Of a stretch of 64,000 bases of DNA, positions 19,899-30,072 are shown piece after piece. Position numbers and translations under genes: made by a program. This DNA comes from Candidatus Zixiibacteriota bacterium (GTDB taxonomy: Bacteria > Zixibacteria > MSB-5A5 > UBA10806). The DNA lies in assembly GCA_024641335.1 (NCBI GenBank), contig JAHEDG010000012.1:1-64000 (forward strand), given 5' to 3'. Below the pieces are notes generated by a model. That model ran no database searches and was not told the DNA's origin. It was given only the letters and a program-made list of their open reading frames with translations. Positions within the stretch are counted from its first letter, which is position 1. Each line of letters starts with the position of its first letter.

Positions 19899-22800
19899 TC
19901 AATCTGAATCCTTGAAATCGCCGCCGTTCATTTCGAATTTGCTCATCATGTGGTGAATCTGCGATCTATCCATTCCCGACAATCTGGCCGCTTTCATGAT
20001 ATTTCCATTGGCTTTTTGTAAAAGATGAACAAGGAACAATTTGTCCAGTTTGGATTTTTGGGCTTTCAGCTCGGCTTTGGTTGCGGGGATACTCAACCCA
20101 ACGGGCGCGGCGTCACGCGAATTTTTCAGGGTTTTGATTTCGGCCGGCAAATGATCGATATCGATTAAATCGCCTTTGGAGAATATGATGGCCCGCTCGC
20201 AGATATTCTCCAGTTCTCTGACATTGCCCGGCCAGGGATAAAGCAGGAAGGTATCGACCGCGGCGGTGGAGAATGATTTTGGAGGGATTTTCATTTTATT
20301 GCATATCTTTTCAAGAAAATACCCGGCCAGAATAGGTATATCCTCACTCCTTTCCCGGAGGGGAGGCAGGGTTATGTTAACCACATTCAGGCGGTAATAC
20401 AGGTCTTCGCGGAAATTTCCGGCTTTGACCTCGTCTTCGAGAGATTTGTTGGTAGCGGCCATAACACGGACATTGATAGAGCGGGTTTTGCTGTCTCCCA
20501 CCCGCCTGATCTCGTTCTCCTGCAGGACCCTCAGCAGCTTGGCCTGAAAACCGGTGCTGGTGTTGGATATCTCATCGAGGAAGATCGCCCCTCCCTCGGC
20601 AACTTCGAATAAGCCGGCCCTGTCTGAGGCTGCTCCTGTGAAGGCTCCCTTGACATGGCCGAAAAGCTCGGATTCGAGCAGGGTTTCGGTAACCGCGCCG
20701 CAGTCGACCGGCACGAAACGGGCGTTCTTACGTGGACCTGTAAAGTGAATAGCCCTGGCGAGAAGCTCCTTGCCGGTTCCGGATTCTCCGGTGACAACTA
20801 CGGTAACATCGGTACTGGCCACTGACTCGGCCATGCGAAACACCCTTTGCATGGGAGATGATCGTCCCACAATACTGCCGAAACCCCAGATGGATTCTAC
20901 CTGCTTTTGGAGATAGACGTTTTTTTCTTCGAGTTTTTCGGCCATTCGAGCGTTATCTATGGCTATAGCAGCCAGATCGGCGAAACTGACCAAGAACTCA
21001 AGATCATCGTCGGAGAAGACAATTCCGGAGCGGCTGTCGATATAGACGATTCCGAGGATCTTACCCTTGACCGCCAGAGGCACGCAAAGCAGAGAAGATA
21101 TCTTAAATTCCACTACCGACTGATGTGATGCGAGATCGTCGTCGGTGCGACTGACCACCAGCGGTTTGCCCGACCGGGCGACCTCCATAGCGCTCGACCG
21201 GGAGATAGTTGTTTCCCCGAGAATATCTTTCCGGGCGATATTGCGGGCCACGACAGTTTCGAGGGAGTTTTCGGAATAGAGCATGATAAATCCTCTTTCC
21301 GCCTCCAGGGTTTCCAGTGCCAGATCCAGGATCTTATTCAGAAGAGGATCCGACTCTCTGATCGAATTGATGGTTCGGGCGATCCTCAATAGAACCGCCA
21401 GACGTTCACTGCCGGAAATTTTACCCATGGAAATCTCACCGTCCTTCTCTCCCTCTTCTACTTTCAGGGAGAAAAACCGTTTTAAATTATCAACAATATT
21501 ATCTTCCAATCCGGATGTAGACCCGGCGATTTCTTCGGAGAGCTTATCCCTTTGTCTGGCGGCGGCGAAGGTATCGCCGATCGATTCCAGAAGATCCGCT
21601 TTTTGAGCCATCAGCCTGAGACGTTCACCGTAATGAAAATACTTGTAGGAATTCCGGAGGGCTTCATCGAGGCGGGCGATCCAGATCTCCGGAGCCATCC
21701 CCGATTTTTCCGAGAGGGCGATTCGGCAACGCAGTCTGGTTATGATAGGTTCGATATCGGGGTTGTTTTCACTCAAGGCCGAAATTCTGGATTCTATTTC
21801 CCTGTGGTCAACATTCAGCTTTGCGGAGTAACCGGAAGCCAGAATCAGGGTCTTAATTCTCTGTCTCGGTTCGCCAAGACTGTCTGGGATTTCAAGAGAT
21901 TGTCTTACTAAATTCAGGGATTCCGCGATATCTCCCATCTCGTGGCGTATTTCGGCCCAGAGCGGCATAATTACAGATAGTTGTTCTCTGTCATCGATCT
22001 CCCCGGCCAGTTCCGCGGCCGATCTGGCCGTATCATCCGCCCTGGAAAAATCGGCTACGGCGGCGAAATCTTCAGCCAGCCCTATACGATTGGCCAATTC
22101 GATCCTGGGCTGATTTATCTTCAGGCTGATCTCCAAACCGTTTTGATAATTAATAATAGAATTGAGAACCTCGCCCTTCCTGAAATACAGAAAACCGAGA
22201 TTGTTGAAGGCGATGGCCTCGGAACCTTTATCTCCCACTCCTCTTAGTCTGTCAATCGCCTCGAAAAACCGTTTTTCAGCTTCATCGAGTCTGCCGATCT
22301 GGTTAAGAGCATGACCGATATTGAGCAGGTTGATACTTTCGATGCGCCGGTCGGAAATCTCTCTGGAGATTTCCAGTGATTTGGTGTAATATTCCCGTGC
22401 TTTATCATAATCGCCCCTGGATGAACTCAGATTGCCCAGATTGCCATAGAGGTTCATGGCCGACCATATGAATCCCTTTTCCAGGCAAATATCGAGCGCC
22501 CGCCTGTAAAAATCCTCGGCCCCGGCCAGATCACCTCTCCTCTTACGGGCAATTCCCAGGTAGTTGAGAATACGGCATGACCCTTCCGGGAAATCGACTC
22601 CGGCAAAAAGATCGAGGGCGTCCAGATATGACCGTTCGGCTTCGTCGAGTTTGCCCATTTTATCAAAAACAAATCCTCGCGCGACTTCCGCCTCGCCGAG
22701 CAGTTTTTTATTGGAGACGGCGTTAGCGGCTTTCCTGGCTTTTTCTATCGATTCGAGGGCATTTTCGTTTAAGCCTATATGAAGGTAGTTTTGGCCCAGG

Positions 22801-25085
22801 GCGATAGAGGCCTCGGCTAATTCAGCTCCGGCATGATCCAGAGATTCAGCAATGGCCACGGTTTTTTCCAGTATCGGGGCGGCGTCCTTGGGCGAGGTGT
22901 AATTGGCGGCCCTGCCCAGTCCCAGATTGACTTTGAAAAAACGGCTGTCGCGAGTTTCGAATTGAGGCGATTTCTCAAAACATTCGAGGGCCGCGCCATA
23001 AAGGCCGGCAGCCTGGTTATAGGAAAATATTTTTTCGGCGGCTACCGCGGAGTCGAACAGATATTTGAAACCGTTTTCGTTGTCTCCGGAGGCGGCGTAG
23101 TGATATCCAAGGAATTCGCCTCGCCCTCCTCTTTGGGCAAAATAATCGGCGATAATACCATGGTGTTTCCGACAAGAATCACGGGGCAAAGATTCATAGG
23201 CGGCCCGGGCCAATTGTCCATGGGCAAACGAGATCCTATTTTCCCGTCCGAATTCCGATTTTTGGAATATTCCGACCCTGATCAATTTATCGATATTGCG
23301 CGTTCCCGCTGATATATCAGCTATATCCAGAATTTCCGATTCGAGAAACGATTGTCCCCAGACAGCGGCGATTTCCACGAGTATTTTTTGATCTGGAGTC
23401 AGGCGATCGATTTTTCGGCTGTGCAATGTCCTGATGCCTTCGGGGACCTTGATATTATTTTCCCATCCGGGCCGCAATATCCAGGCGCCCCGCTTCCTGA
23501 CCAGAAAGCCGGCGGCGACGAGCTCTTTGAGAACCTCTTCGGCAAAAAGGCAGTTGCCGCCGGTTTCCTCATACAATATCCGCGAGAGATCGTCGGTATA
23601 GTCGATCTCCCCGAGAAGTCCTTTGAGAAAATCGTGCCAGCATTCCGTATCGGCCGGGAACAGGATTCGATAATTTTCATTTTTCGCCGTCAGAAAATCG
23701 GGGTAAGAAAACTCCGCGTCGGTCTGGCCTACACAGAGCATGAAAACCGAACCGCGATCGGTATTCCGCGAGGTTAGAAACTCCAGGAAATCGACAGTAT
23801 CCCGATCAGCCCACTGCAGATCCTCTATGGCGAAAATGAGTTTGTGTTTCCCGCTGAAATCGCCGAGGTATCGGAGAAGGTTATCGAACATTCGGCGACG
23901 GGTCGATTGGATATCGACATCGGTAGGCTCTACCGGACCGGAAATACCGGAGAATCGATCGGGAAACAACCTCTTCAAATCAGGCCCGTATCCCGAAAAC
24001 AGTTTGGCATTTGGATCGAACTCGATGAAAATATATTCGAGCAATTTGATAAGCGGAGAAAGCGGCTTGAGATCATATTCCCGGCAATAAACTCTGAAGA
24101 ATTTATGGCCGTCAATCTGCGCTTTGATTCTGAATTCATCTAGAAGCCTGCTTTTGCCCACGCCGGGAGCGCCGCCGATAAATAAAAGAATATCTCGTCC
24201 GGCGTTATGATGTTCCAGGCTTTCTGTCAGCCAGCGGAGTTCGTTGTCGCGGCCCACAAATTCGGAAATCTCGATAGAAGATATATTGATCCCGCCGGTC
24301 GAATCGCCGGTATCGAGAACGGCTTGAATATCATCCAGGACGGAGCCGGCGGAATTATAGCGGTTGGCGGGGTCCTGATGAATCATTTTAAGCAGGACTG
24401 TCCGCATGGATTTGCCGCCGAATTCATCCGGAACCTGAGGTATGCAGATCTCGCCGGATAATTTCTTGCCGATAATCTCGCCGGCCGACCCCTCAATTAC
24501 AGGTTGGCCGAAGATCAATTCGGCGAATAATAGCCCGAGGGAATAAATATCGGAACGATTGGAGACTTTTTCCTTTCGAATAAGCTCGGGCGAAATGAAA
24601 GCGGCGCTGCCGGACGAACCGGTCTGGATATGACCGGCGGCAAATGACAGGCCAAAATCGACCAGCCGATAGTTTCCGTCAGAATCTACGAGTATATTGC
24701 TCGGTTTCAGATCGCCGTGAATCACTCCCCGGCCATGGATATAATCGAGGGCGGAGCAAATCGAGACCGACGCGGCGAAAAAGTCCTGTCCGGACATGCC
24801 GCTCAAGTCTCCCAGGTCGCCTCCTGAGGCGTAATCCATGGTAAAAAACGGACAACCATCATCGTCAGCGCCGAAATCGAAAACATTTATCAATCCCGGA
24901 TGTCGTAGCTGGGATAGGATTTTAAATTCACGGGCCAGATCGTCTTTGCTTTCAAATTCCCCGCCCTTGAGAAGCTTTAGGCATATTTCCCGTTTTTCCC
25001 GAAGATCCCTGACCAGAAAAACATCGCCAATAGAGCCTGATCCGAGTTTTCGAATTTCCTGGTATCTTTTGCCGATGATTTTCAT
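19899..25085 (-). CDS. Multidomain Ser/Thr kinase - AAA ATPase - TPR - GAF - sigma54 AAA+ - Fis-type HTH regulator (~1728 aa)
   Basis: KLGSGSIGDVF, HGDLKPSNIL, DFG (kinase); GAPGVGKSR and LIFAIEDLQWAD (AAA/STAND-like); TPR array; GAF segment; GESGTGKELLARAIH, ELFGHVKGAFTGA (sigma54 AAA+); C-terminal HTH NIMKAARLSGMDRSQIHHMM. Start taken at MKIIGKRYQEIRKLG (25085). Confidence 0.92.
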   Translation of the reverse strand: MKIIGKRYQEIRKLGSGSIGDVFLVRDLREKREICLKLLKGGEFESKDDLAREFKILSQLRHPGLINVFDFGADDDGCPFFTMDYASGGDLGDLSGMSGQDFFAASVSICSALDYIHGRGVIHGDLKPSNILVDSDGNYRLVDFGLSFAAGHIQTGSSGSAAFISPELIRKEKVSNRSDIYSLGLLFAELIFGQPVIEGSAGEIIGKKLSGEICIPQVPDEFGGKSMRTVLLKMIHQDPANRYNSAGSVLDDIQAVLDTGDSTGGINISSIEISEFVGRDNELRWLTESLEHHNAGRDILLFIGGAPGVGKSRLLDEFRIKAQIDGHKFFRVYCREYDLKPLSPLIKLLEYIFIEFDPNAKLFSGYGPDLKRLFPDRFSGISGPVEPTDVDIQSTRRRMFDNLLRYLGDFSGKHKLIFAIEDLQWADRDTVDFLEFLTSRNTDRGSVFMLCVGQTDAEFSYPDFLTAKNENYRILFPADTECWHDFLKGLLGEIDYTDDLSRILYEETGGNCLFAEEVLKELVAAGFLVRKRGAWILRPGWENNIKVPEGIRTLHSRKIDRLTPDQKILVEIAAVWGQSFLESEILDIADISAGTRNIDKLIRVGIFQKSEFGRENRISFAHGQLARAAYESLPRDSCRKHHGIIADYFAQRGGRGEFLGYHYAASGDNENGFKYLFDSAVAAEKIFSYNQAAGLYGAALECFEKSPQFETRDSRFFKVNLGLGRAANYTSPKDAAPILEKTVAIAESLDHAGAELAEASIALGQNYLHIGLNENALESIEKARKAANAVSNKKLLGEAEVARGFVFDKMGKLDEAERSYLDALDLFAGVDFPEGSCRILNYLGIARKRRGDLAGAEDFYRRALDICLEKGFIWSAMNLYGNLGNLSSSRGDYDKAREYYTKSLEISREISDRRIESINLLNIGHALNQIGRLDEAEKRFFEAIDRLRGVGDKGSEAIAFNNLGFLYFRKGEVLNSIINYQNGLEISLKINQPRIELANRIGLAEDFAAVADFSRADDTARSAAELAGEIDDREQLSVIMPLWAEIRHEMGDIAESLNLVRQSLEIPDSLGEPRQRIKTLILASGYSAKLNVDHREIESRISALSENNPDIEPIITRLRCRIALSEKSGMAPEIWIARLDEALRNSYKYFHYGERLRLMAQKADLLESIGDTFAAARQRDKLSEEIAGSTSGLEDNIVDNLKRFFSLKVEEGEKDGEISMGKISGSERLAVLLRIARTINSIRESDPLLNKILDLALETLEAERGFIMLYSENSLETVVARNIARKDILGETTISRSSAMEVARSGKPLVVSRTDDDLASHQSVVEFKISSLLCVPLAVKGKILGIVYIDSRSGIVFSDDDLEFLVSFADLAAIAIDNARMAEKLEEKNVYLQKQVESIWGFGSIVGRSSPMQRVFRMAESVASTDVTVVVTGESGTGKELLARAIHFTGPRKNARFVPVDCGAVTETLLESELFGHVKGAFTGAASDRAGLFEVAEGGAIFLDEISNTSTGFQAKLLRVLQENEIRRVGDSKTRSINVRVMAATNKSLEDEVKAGNFREDLYYRLNVVNITLPPLRERSEDIPILAGYFLEKICNKMKIPPKSFSTAAVDTFLLYPWPGNVRELENICERAIIFSKGDLIDIDHLPAEIKTLKNSRDAAPVGLSIPATKAELKAQKSKLDKLFLVHLLQKANGNIMKAARLSGMDRSQIHHMMSKFEMNGGDFKDSD

Positions 25086-25094
25086 AATCAAAAA

Positions 25095-25144
25095 GTGTTG
25101 TATTTTTCTACAACACAATATAACATAATCTCCCGTCTTGACAA
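25095..25144 (-). promoter_or_regulatory. Predicted sigma70-type promoter with palindromic operator/attenuator-like element upstream of the kinase-EBP gene
   Basis: Minus strand TTGTCA (25139-25144), 16-nt spacer, TATATT (25117-25122), then GTGTTGTA-GAAAAA-TACAACAC (25095-25116) followed by TTTTT. Confidence 0.6.
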
Positions 25145-25193
25145 GAGGAAAAGATCGACTGGACACTTAAATTGTTGATTTGTTGTAAATTAA

Positions 25194-25224
25194 AGACCGC
25201 ACCCGTATTTTACGGGTACGGTCT
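25194..25224 (-). terminator. Stem-loop terminator downstream of etfB
   Basis: AGACCG.ACCCGTA / TACGGGT.CGGTCT, 14-bp stem with one wobble and short loop, then TTTAATTT on minus strand. Confidence 0.65.
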
Positions 25225-25266
25225 GATTGCTTTGTTAACCGTGACGATTTTTAAAACGGTAGGGTT

Positions 25267-26028
25267 TTAGAGGAGTTGATCTGCTTTTAGCTTATCGATC
25301 AGCATACCTATGACCTGCTCCGGCTCTCCCTGCAAAATTTCTCCCTGTGGTCTCGCCCGGGGAGGGTTTAATCCTTTAACTTGAATGAGGGAATCGGAAG
25401 TTAGCCCGAGATCAGGCAGCGAGAATTTGGTTATCTCGACTTTTTTAGCTCTCATTTTCCCTTTTAGGGAAGGGAGGCGCGGTTCGTTGATCTCCTTGAC
25501 GACTGAACAGACAGCCGGGAGGTGGGCCTCGATTAAATCGTAGCCGAGGTCTGTTGTGCGGCGCGCAACTATTTTGGAATCATCTATCTGATCGATTTGT
25601 TTTACAAATCCGATCTGGGGCCAATCCAGATATGCGGCTACGGACGAGGCGACCATGGTGGAATCGTCGTCACAGGCCTGTTTTCCGGTCAAGACCAGAT
25701 TTATATCCGGAATTTTTCGAATAGCCGCTGCCAGTATCATGGCGGCGTTTTGAGGGTCGATGGCCGAGTAGTTATCGGCTTCGATATGAACCGCCTCGTC
25801 GATACCGAGCGCCAGAACGTCTCTCAACGCCTGGACCGCAGCAGCCGGGCCATAGGTAATGGCAACTGTAGTTCCTCCGGTTTTTTCTTTGATTCTGAGA
25901 GCTTCCTCGACCGCATATTCGTCGAATGGATTAACCGCGAGAACATCATCGGACCACTTGAGGCTGTCTCCACCCCAGGCGACTTCGGACAGCTGGGGAG
26001 TCTGTTTAACCAGAACCGCTATTTTCAT
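25267..26028 (-). CDS. etfB: Electron transfer flavoprotein subunit beta
   Basis: MKIAVLVKQTP, NPFDEYAVEEALRIKE, EINEPRLPSLKGKMRAKK ETF-beta signature. Confidence 0.93.
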   Translation of the reverse strand: MKIAVLVKQTPQLSEVAWGGDSLKWSDDVLAVNPFDEYAVEEALRIKEKTGGTTVAITYGPAAAVQALRDVLALGIDEAVHIEADNYSAIDPQNAAMILAAAIRKIPDINLVLTGKQACDDDSTMVASSVAAYLDWPQIGFVKQIDQIDDSKIVARRTTDLGYDLIEAHLPAVCSVVKEINEPRLPSLKGKMRAKKVEITKFSLPDLGLTSDSLIQVKGLNPPRARPQGEILQGEPEQVIGMLIDKLKADQLL

Positions 26029-26086
26029 ATTCCCGATCTCCTGAAATATTCAGATTCCATTTCACCAATTTCTATCATCATATCCG

Positions 26087-26815
26087 CTAATTCCCAATGT
26101 TATTTTTAATATTTTCCAATGCCATCCTGGCGGCGTTTTGTTCGGCTTCTTTTTTTGTCGAACCGCGTCCGTTGCCGACTTTTCTGGATTCGATCGAAAC
26201 GGCCACGAAAAATTCCTTGCCGTGATCCGGACCGATTTCATCGACAACTTCGTATCTCGGAGTTCCCTTACCCTCGCCCTGCATCATCTCCAGGAGTTCC
26301 CCTTTGTAATTATAGGTGGCTTTATCATTGATAAGATCTTTGTAATCGCCGAGAATCATTCGGGCAATAACATTCTTTGCGGCCTTCAATCCGCCGTCCA
26401 AATAGACGGCGCCGAAAATAGCCTCGACGGAGTCTGCGGTGATGGACGGTTTGCTTCTTCCGCCTGATTTTTCCTCTTCGGGGCTCATCAAAATAAAATT
26501 ACCAAGGTTGAATTTGGCCGAGACTTTCGAGAGGACCGCTTCATTAACCAGGGAGGATTTCATTTTGGTCAGATCGCCTTCGTTAAGCACGGGGAATTTT
26601 TCATAGAGAAATTCCGACACCACCAATCCGAGGACCGCGTCTCCGAGGTATTCGAGCCGTTCATTGGCCGGGCCGTTTTCCACGCTGGATCTGTGGGACA
26701 GTGCTTTTTGAATCAGTTCTTTATGATCGAATTTGTACTTAATGATTGTTTCGATCTCATCCAGGGGCTTTTGATCGCCCCCGGAAAAGATCCTTTTAAT
26801 AATTGAAAAGGCCAT
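26087..26815 (-). CDS. rnc: Ribonuclease III
   Basis: NERLEYLGDAVLGLVVSE, ADSVEAIFGAVYLDGG, C-terminal dsRBD. Confidence 0.97.
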   Translation of the reverse strand: MAFSIIKRIFSGGDQKPLDEIETIIKYKFDHKELIQKALSHRSSVENGPANERLEYLGDAVLGLVVSEFLYEKFPVLNEGDLTKMKSSLVNEAVLSKVSAKFNLGNFILMSPEEEKSGGRSKPSITADSVEAIFGAVYLDGGLKAAKNVIARMILGDYKDLINDKATYNYKGELLEMMQGEGKGTPRYEVVDEIGPDHGKEFFVAVSIESRKVGNGRGSTKKEAEQNAARMALENIKNNIGN

Positions 26816-28069
26816 TTATCCGTTATCTTGGTATTTTTTCAAAACCAGCGAAATATTATGCCCTCCGAATCCGAAGGAATTGGAGATGGCGCAATTAATC
26901 TCGGCTTTCCTGGCTTTATTGGGTACATAATCGAGATCACATTCGGGATCCGGGGTGTCGAGGTTGATGGTGGGATGCAGCATTCCATTGTTCATCTGCA
27001 GAATTGTGGCGGCGAGTTCGGCCGAACCGGCAGCTCCGAGCAGATGCCCGATCATCGATTTTGTGGAATTTATCGGTACATTATAGGCATGTTTGCCGAA
27101 AGCGGTCTTAATGGCAGTCGTTTCGGCTATATCTCCGAGACCGGTAGCAGTACCGTGGGCGTTGATATAATCAACATCTTCGGGCGATATTCCAGCGTCA
27201 TCGAGAGCGGCTTTCATGCTTCTGGCGGCCCCGTTGCCATCGGGCGCTGGAGCTGTAATATGGTAAGCGTCGCCCGAAAGCCCCATACCGATTATCTCGG
27301 CATAGATTTTGGCGTTTCTGGATTTGGCGTGTTGGAGTTCTTCGGCAACAAAGACGGCGGAGCCTTCGCCCATAACGAAGCCATCGCGATCATTATCGAA
27401 GGGGCGGCAGGCTTTTTCAGGTTGATCATTTCTGGACGACAGAGCCTTGGCCGAACAGAATCCCGCCAATGATGTGATAGTGATGGAGGCTTCGGTTCCT
27501 CCTGTAAGCATCATATCGGCCGAGCCTCTCTGAATTAGCGAGTAAGCGTCGGCAATGGCGTTGCTGGAGGAGGCGCAGGCCGAAACGGTGGCGAAATTCG
27601 GCCCCCTGAATCCGAATTGGATACTGACCAAGCCTGCGGCCATATCGGCGATCATCATGGGGATGAAGAAAGGAGAGACTTTCAAGGGGCTGTTTCCGAT
27701 GATAATGGAATGCTGTTTTTCGAAAGTCTCCAGCCCGCCCACGCCCGAGCCCAGCACGACCCCGGCCCTGTCCAGGTTGATCGAGGCCAGATCGATATTG
27801 GAATCCTCGACAGCTCCCGCGGCAGCGTGGATAGCATATTGCTGGGAGAGATCCATCCGTTTAGCGGATTTTTTATCGATGTACTTCAGGGGGTCAAAAT
27901 CTCTAACCTGTGCCGCGATCCTGGTGGGCAATTCGGAAACATCGAGCCTATCGATGAGAGAGACTCCGGAATTGCCGGAGATCAGGTTATTCCAGAATTC
28001 TTCTATGGTGTTTCCGATAGGGGTAATAAGCCCAATACCGGTAATAACTACTCGTCGAGACACAGGCAA
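26816..28069 (-). CDS. fabF: Beta-ketoacyl-ACP synthase II
   Basis: RRVVITGIGLITPIGNT, VSACASSSNAIADAY, NAHGTATGLGD, NSFGFGGHN. Confidence 0.97.
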   Translation of the reverse strand: MPVSRRVVITGIGLITPIGNTIEEFWNNLISGNSGVSLIDRLDVSELPTRIAAQVRDFDPLKYIDKKSAKRMDLSQQYAIHAAAGAVEDSNIDLASINLDRAGVVLGSGVGGLETFEKQHSIIIGNSPLKVSPFFIPMMIADMAAGLVSIQFGFRGPNFATVSACASSSNAIADAYSLIQRGSADMMLTGGTEASITITSLAGFCSAKALSSRNDQPEKACRPFDNDRDGFVMGEGSAVFVAEELQHAKSRNAKIYAEIIGMGLSGDAYHITAPAPDGNGAARSMKAALDDAGISPEDVDYINAHGTATGLGDIAETTAIKTAFGKHAYNVPINSTKSMIGHLLGAAGSAELAATILQMNNGMLHPTINLDTPDPECDLDYVPNKARKAEINCAISNSFGFGGHNISLVLKKYQDNG

Positions 28070-28074
28070 TATCC

Positions 28075-28320
28075 TTACTCCTTCTTATCAGCGTGCGCGT
28101 TGATATAGTTAATAGCTTCGCCGACAGTGGTTATTTTGGAAGCTTCATCCTCGGGAATTGTGCAGTCGAATTCTTCTTCGAGCGCCAGGATCAATTCTAC
28201 CTGGTCGAGAGAATCGGCATCCAGATCATCAACGAAAGAAGCATCAGGGACAACTTTCTCGGTATCCACGCCCAGATTCTCGGCGATGATCTCTTTTACT
28301 CTTTCCTCAATTGACGCCAT
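28075..28320 (-). CDS. acpP: Acyl carrier protein
   Basis: [22 protein letters not shown] (phosphopantetheine Ser); SD AGGAGG before [11 protein letters not shown] at 28320. Confidence 0.97.
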   Translation of the reverse strand: MASIEERVKEIIAENLGVDTEKVVPDASFVDDLDADSLDQVELILALEEEFDCTIPEDEASKITTVGEAINYINAHADKKE

Positions 28321-28383
28321 TGCTACCTCCTGAATGTTAACGATTAGTTTATTTTCTTTGACATTATTATCATCACCCAAATA

Positions 28384-29124
28384 TTACATTACCATTCCGC
28401 CGTCGCAATGAATTACCTGGCCGGTTACATATTCAGCTAAATCCGAAGCCAGGAATGAAACAACTCCGGCAACATCGACTGGTGTTCCGGGTCTTTTAAG
28501 CGGGATAACGGTCAGGAAAGCTTCCCTGGCGGCCTGCGGGAGTTTTTCGGTCATTTCGGTTTGAATGAACCCGGGCGCGACAGCGTTAACAGTGATATTT
28601 CTTCCGGCCAGTTCCTTAGCCGAGGTTTTAGTCAAACCGATCAGACCGGCTTTCGAAGCCGAGTAGTTGGCTTGTCCGGCATTGCCCATAACACCGACCA
28701 CCGAGGAGATATTGATAATCCTGCCCCAGCGATTTTTCATCATGATTCTGGAGGCGGCTTTGGTGCAGAGAAAAGAGCCTTTCAGATTGATATTCATCAC
28801 CAGATCCCAATCCTGCTCGCTCAATCGGAGAAGGAAATTATCCCTGGTAATACCGGCATTATTAACCAGCACGTCCACCCGGCCGAAACGATCGACGGCG
28901 GAGTTAAGCATCGAATCGACATCCTCCGGCTTGGAAACGTCGCCGGCAACAGCCATAGTTTCGATTCCACCCGCGGCAAGTTTGGCCGCCGAATCCTGGG
29001 CCACGCTCGAGAGGATATCAGCGATGATTATGGAATGACCGTCATTAGCCAATTTTTCGGCTATGGCATAGCCGATACCCCTGGCTCCGCCGGTTACCAT
29101 CGCGACTCTTTTTTCCTGGCTCAT
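28384..29124 (-). CDS. fabG: 3-oxoacyl-ACP reductase
   Basis: TGGARGIGYAIAEKLA, VNNAGITRDNFLLRL, YSASKAGLIG. Confidence 0.96.
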   Translation of the reverse strand: MSQEKRVAMVTGGARGIGYAIAEKLANDGHSIIIADILSSVAQDSAAKLAAGGIETMAVAGDVSKPEDVDSMLNSAVDRFGRVDVLVNNAGITRDNFLLRLSEQDWDLVMNINLKGSFLCTKAASRIMMKNRWGRIINISSVVGVMGNAGQANYSASKAGLIGLTKTSAKELAGRNITVNAVAPGFIQTEMTEKLPQAAREAFLTVIPLKRPGTPVDVAGVVSFLASDLAEYVTGQVIHCDGGMVM

Positions 29125-30071
29125 ACCGACCCAACTTTCGCGTTATTATTCAGGAATTGATCCAGACTTTCCAGGTTATCGATCCCTATTATTTCTATAT
29201 CAGGATCGTCCAGCGAACGTTTTACCAGGCCCTGAAGGACTTTTCCCGGTCCGACCTCAACGAATTTGCGGACGCCGTCTCTGTACATATTCCTGATTGT
29301 CGGATACCAGAGAACCGGGCTGGAAATCTGTTTGGCCAGAGCTGATTTGAACCGGTCCTCATCCGAAAGCGGTTCGGCTTCGACATTGGAGTAGACGGGG
29401 AAATTGAATTTGGTAAAGTTCATTTGGTTTAAGATAAACTCCTTCATCAAATCGGACGACTTTTCCATAAGCGGGGAATGATAAGCTCCGCCCACCGGAA
29501 TTGGCAAGGCTCTTTTCGCGCCGGCTTCTTTCAATTTATCGCAGGCCAGCAGAACCGCGGCAGATTCGCCCGCGATGACAACCTGGCCGGGCGAATTATA
29601 ATTGGCGGGCACGACGATCCCGGAGAGGTCCTTCAGAGCGGCGACGACATCATCGAATTCCAGTCCGATAACGGCGGCCATAGTCCCCGGATTTTGATCG
29701 CAATCATTTTGCATGGATCGGCTTCTGATGGCAATAGCCTGGATACCGTCCTCGAAGCTGACCGCTCCGGCCGATACCAGAGCTGAGTACTCGCCGAGAG
29801 AATGACCGGCGGCGGTTTCAGGTATCACTCCGTTTTCTCTTAGAACCATATCCAGAGCGCAGGAATGAACAAAGACAGCCGGCTGGGTAAAAGCGGTCTG
29901 CCTGAGTTTTTCCTCCGGACCATTAAAACAGACATCGGCCAGATCGTACCGGAGTTTTTCGGAGGCCAGTTCGAACATCTCTTTTGCCGAGTCGAATTCT
30001 TCGAATAAATCTCTGGCCATTCCAACATATTGAGAGGCCTGGCCGGGAAAGACAAAGGTTGTTTTTTTCAT
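29121..30071 (-). CDS. fabD: Malonyl-CoA-ACP transacylase
   Basis: FPGQASQYVGMARDL, AGHSLGEYSALVSAGA. Confidence 0.97.
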   Translation of the reverse strand: MKKTTFVFPGQASQYVGMARDLFEEFDSAKEMFELASEKLRYDLADVCFNGPEEKLRQTAFTQPAVFVHSCALDMVLRENGVIPETAAGHSLGEYSALVSAGAVSFEDGIQAIAIRSRSMQNDCDQNPGTMAAVIGLEFDDVVAALKDLSGIVVPANYNSPGQVVIAGESAAVLLACDKLKEAGAKRALPIPVGGAYHSPLMEKSSDLMKEFILNQMNFTKFNFPVYSNVEAEPLSDEDRFKSALAKQISSPVLWYPTIRNMYRDGVRKFVEVGPGKVLQGLVKRSLDDPDIEIIGIDNLESLDQFLNNNAKVGSV

Positions 30072-30072
30072 T

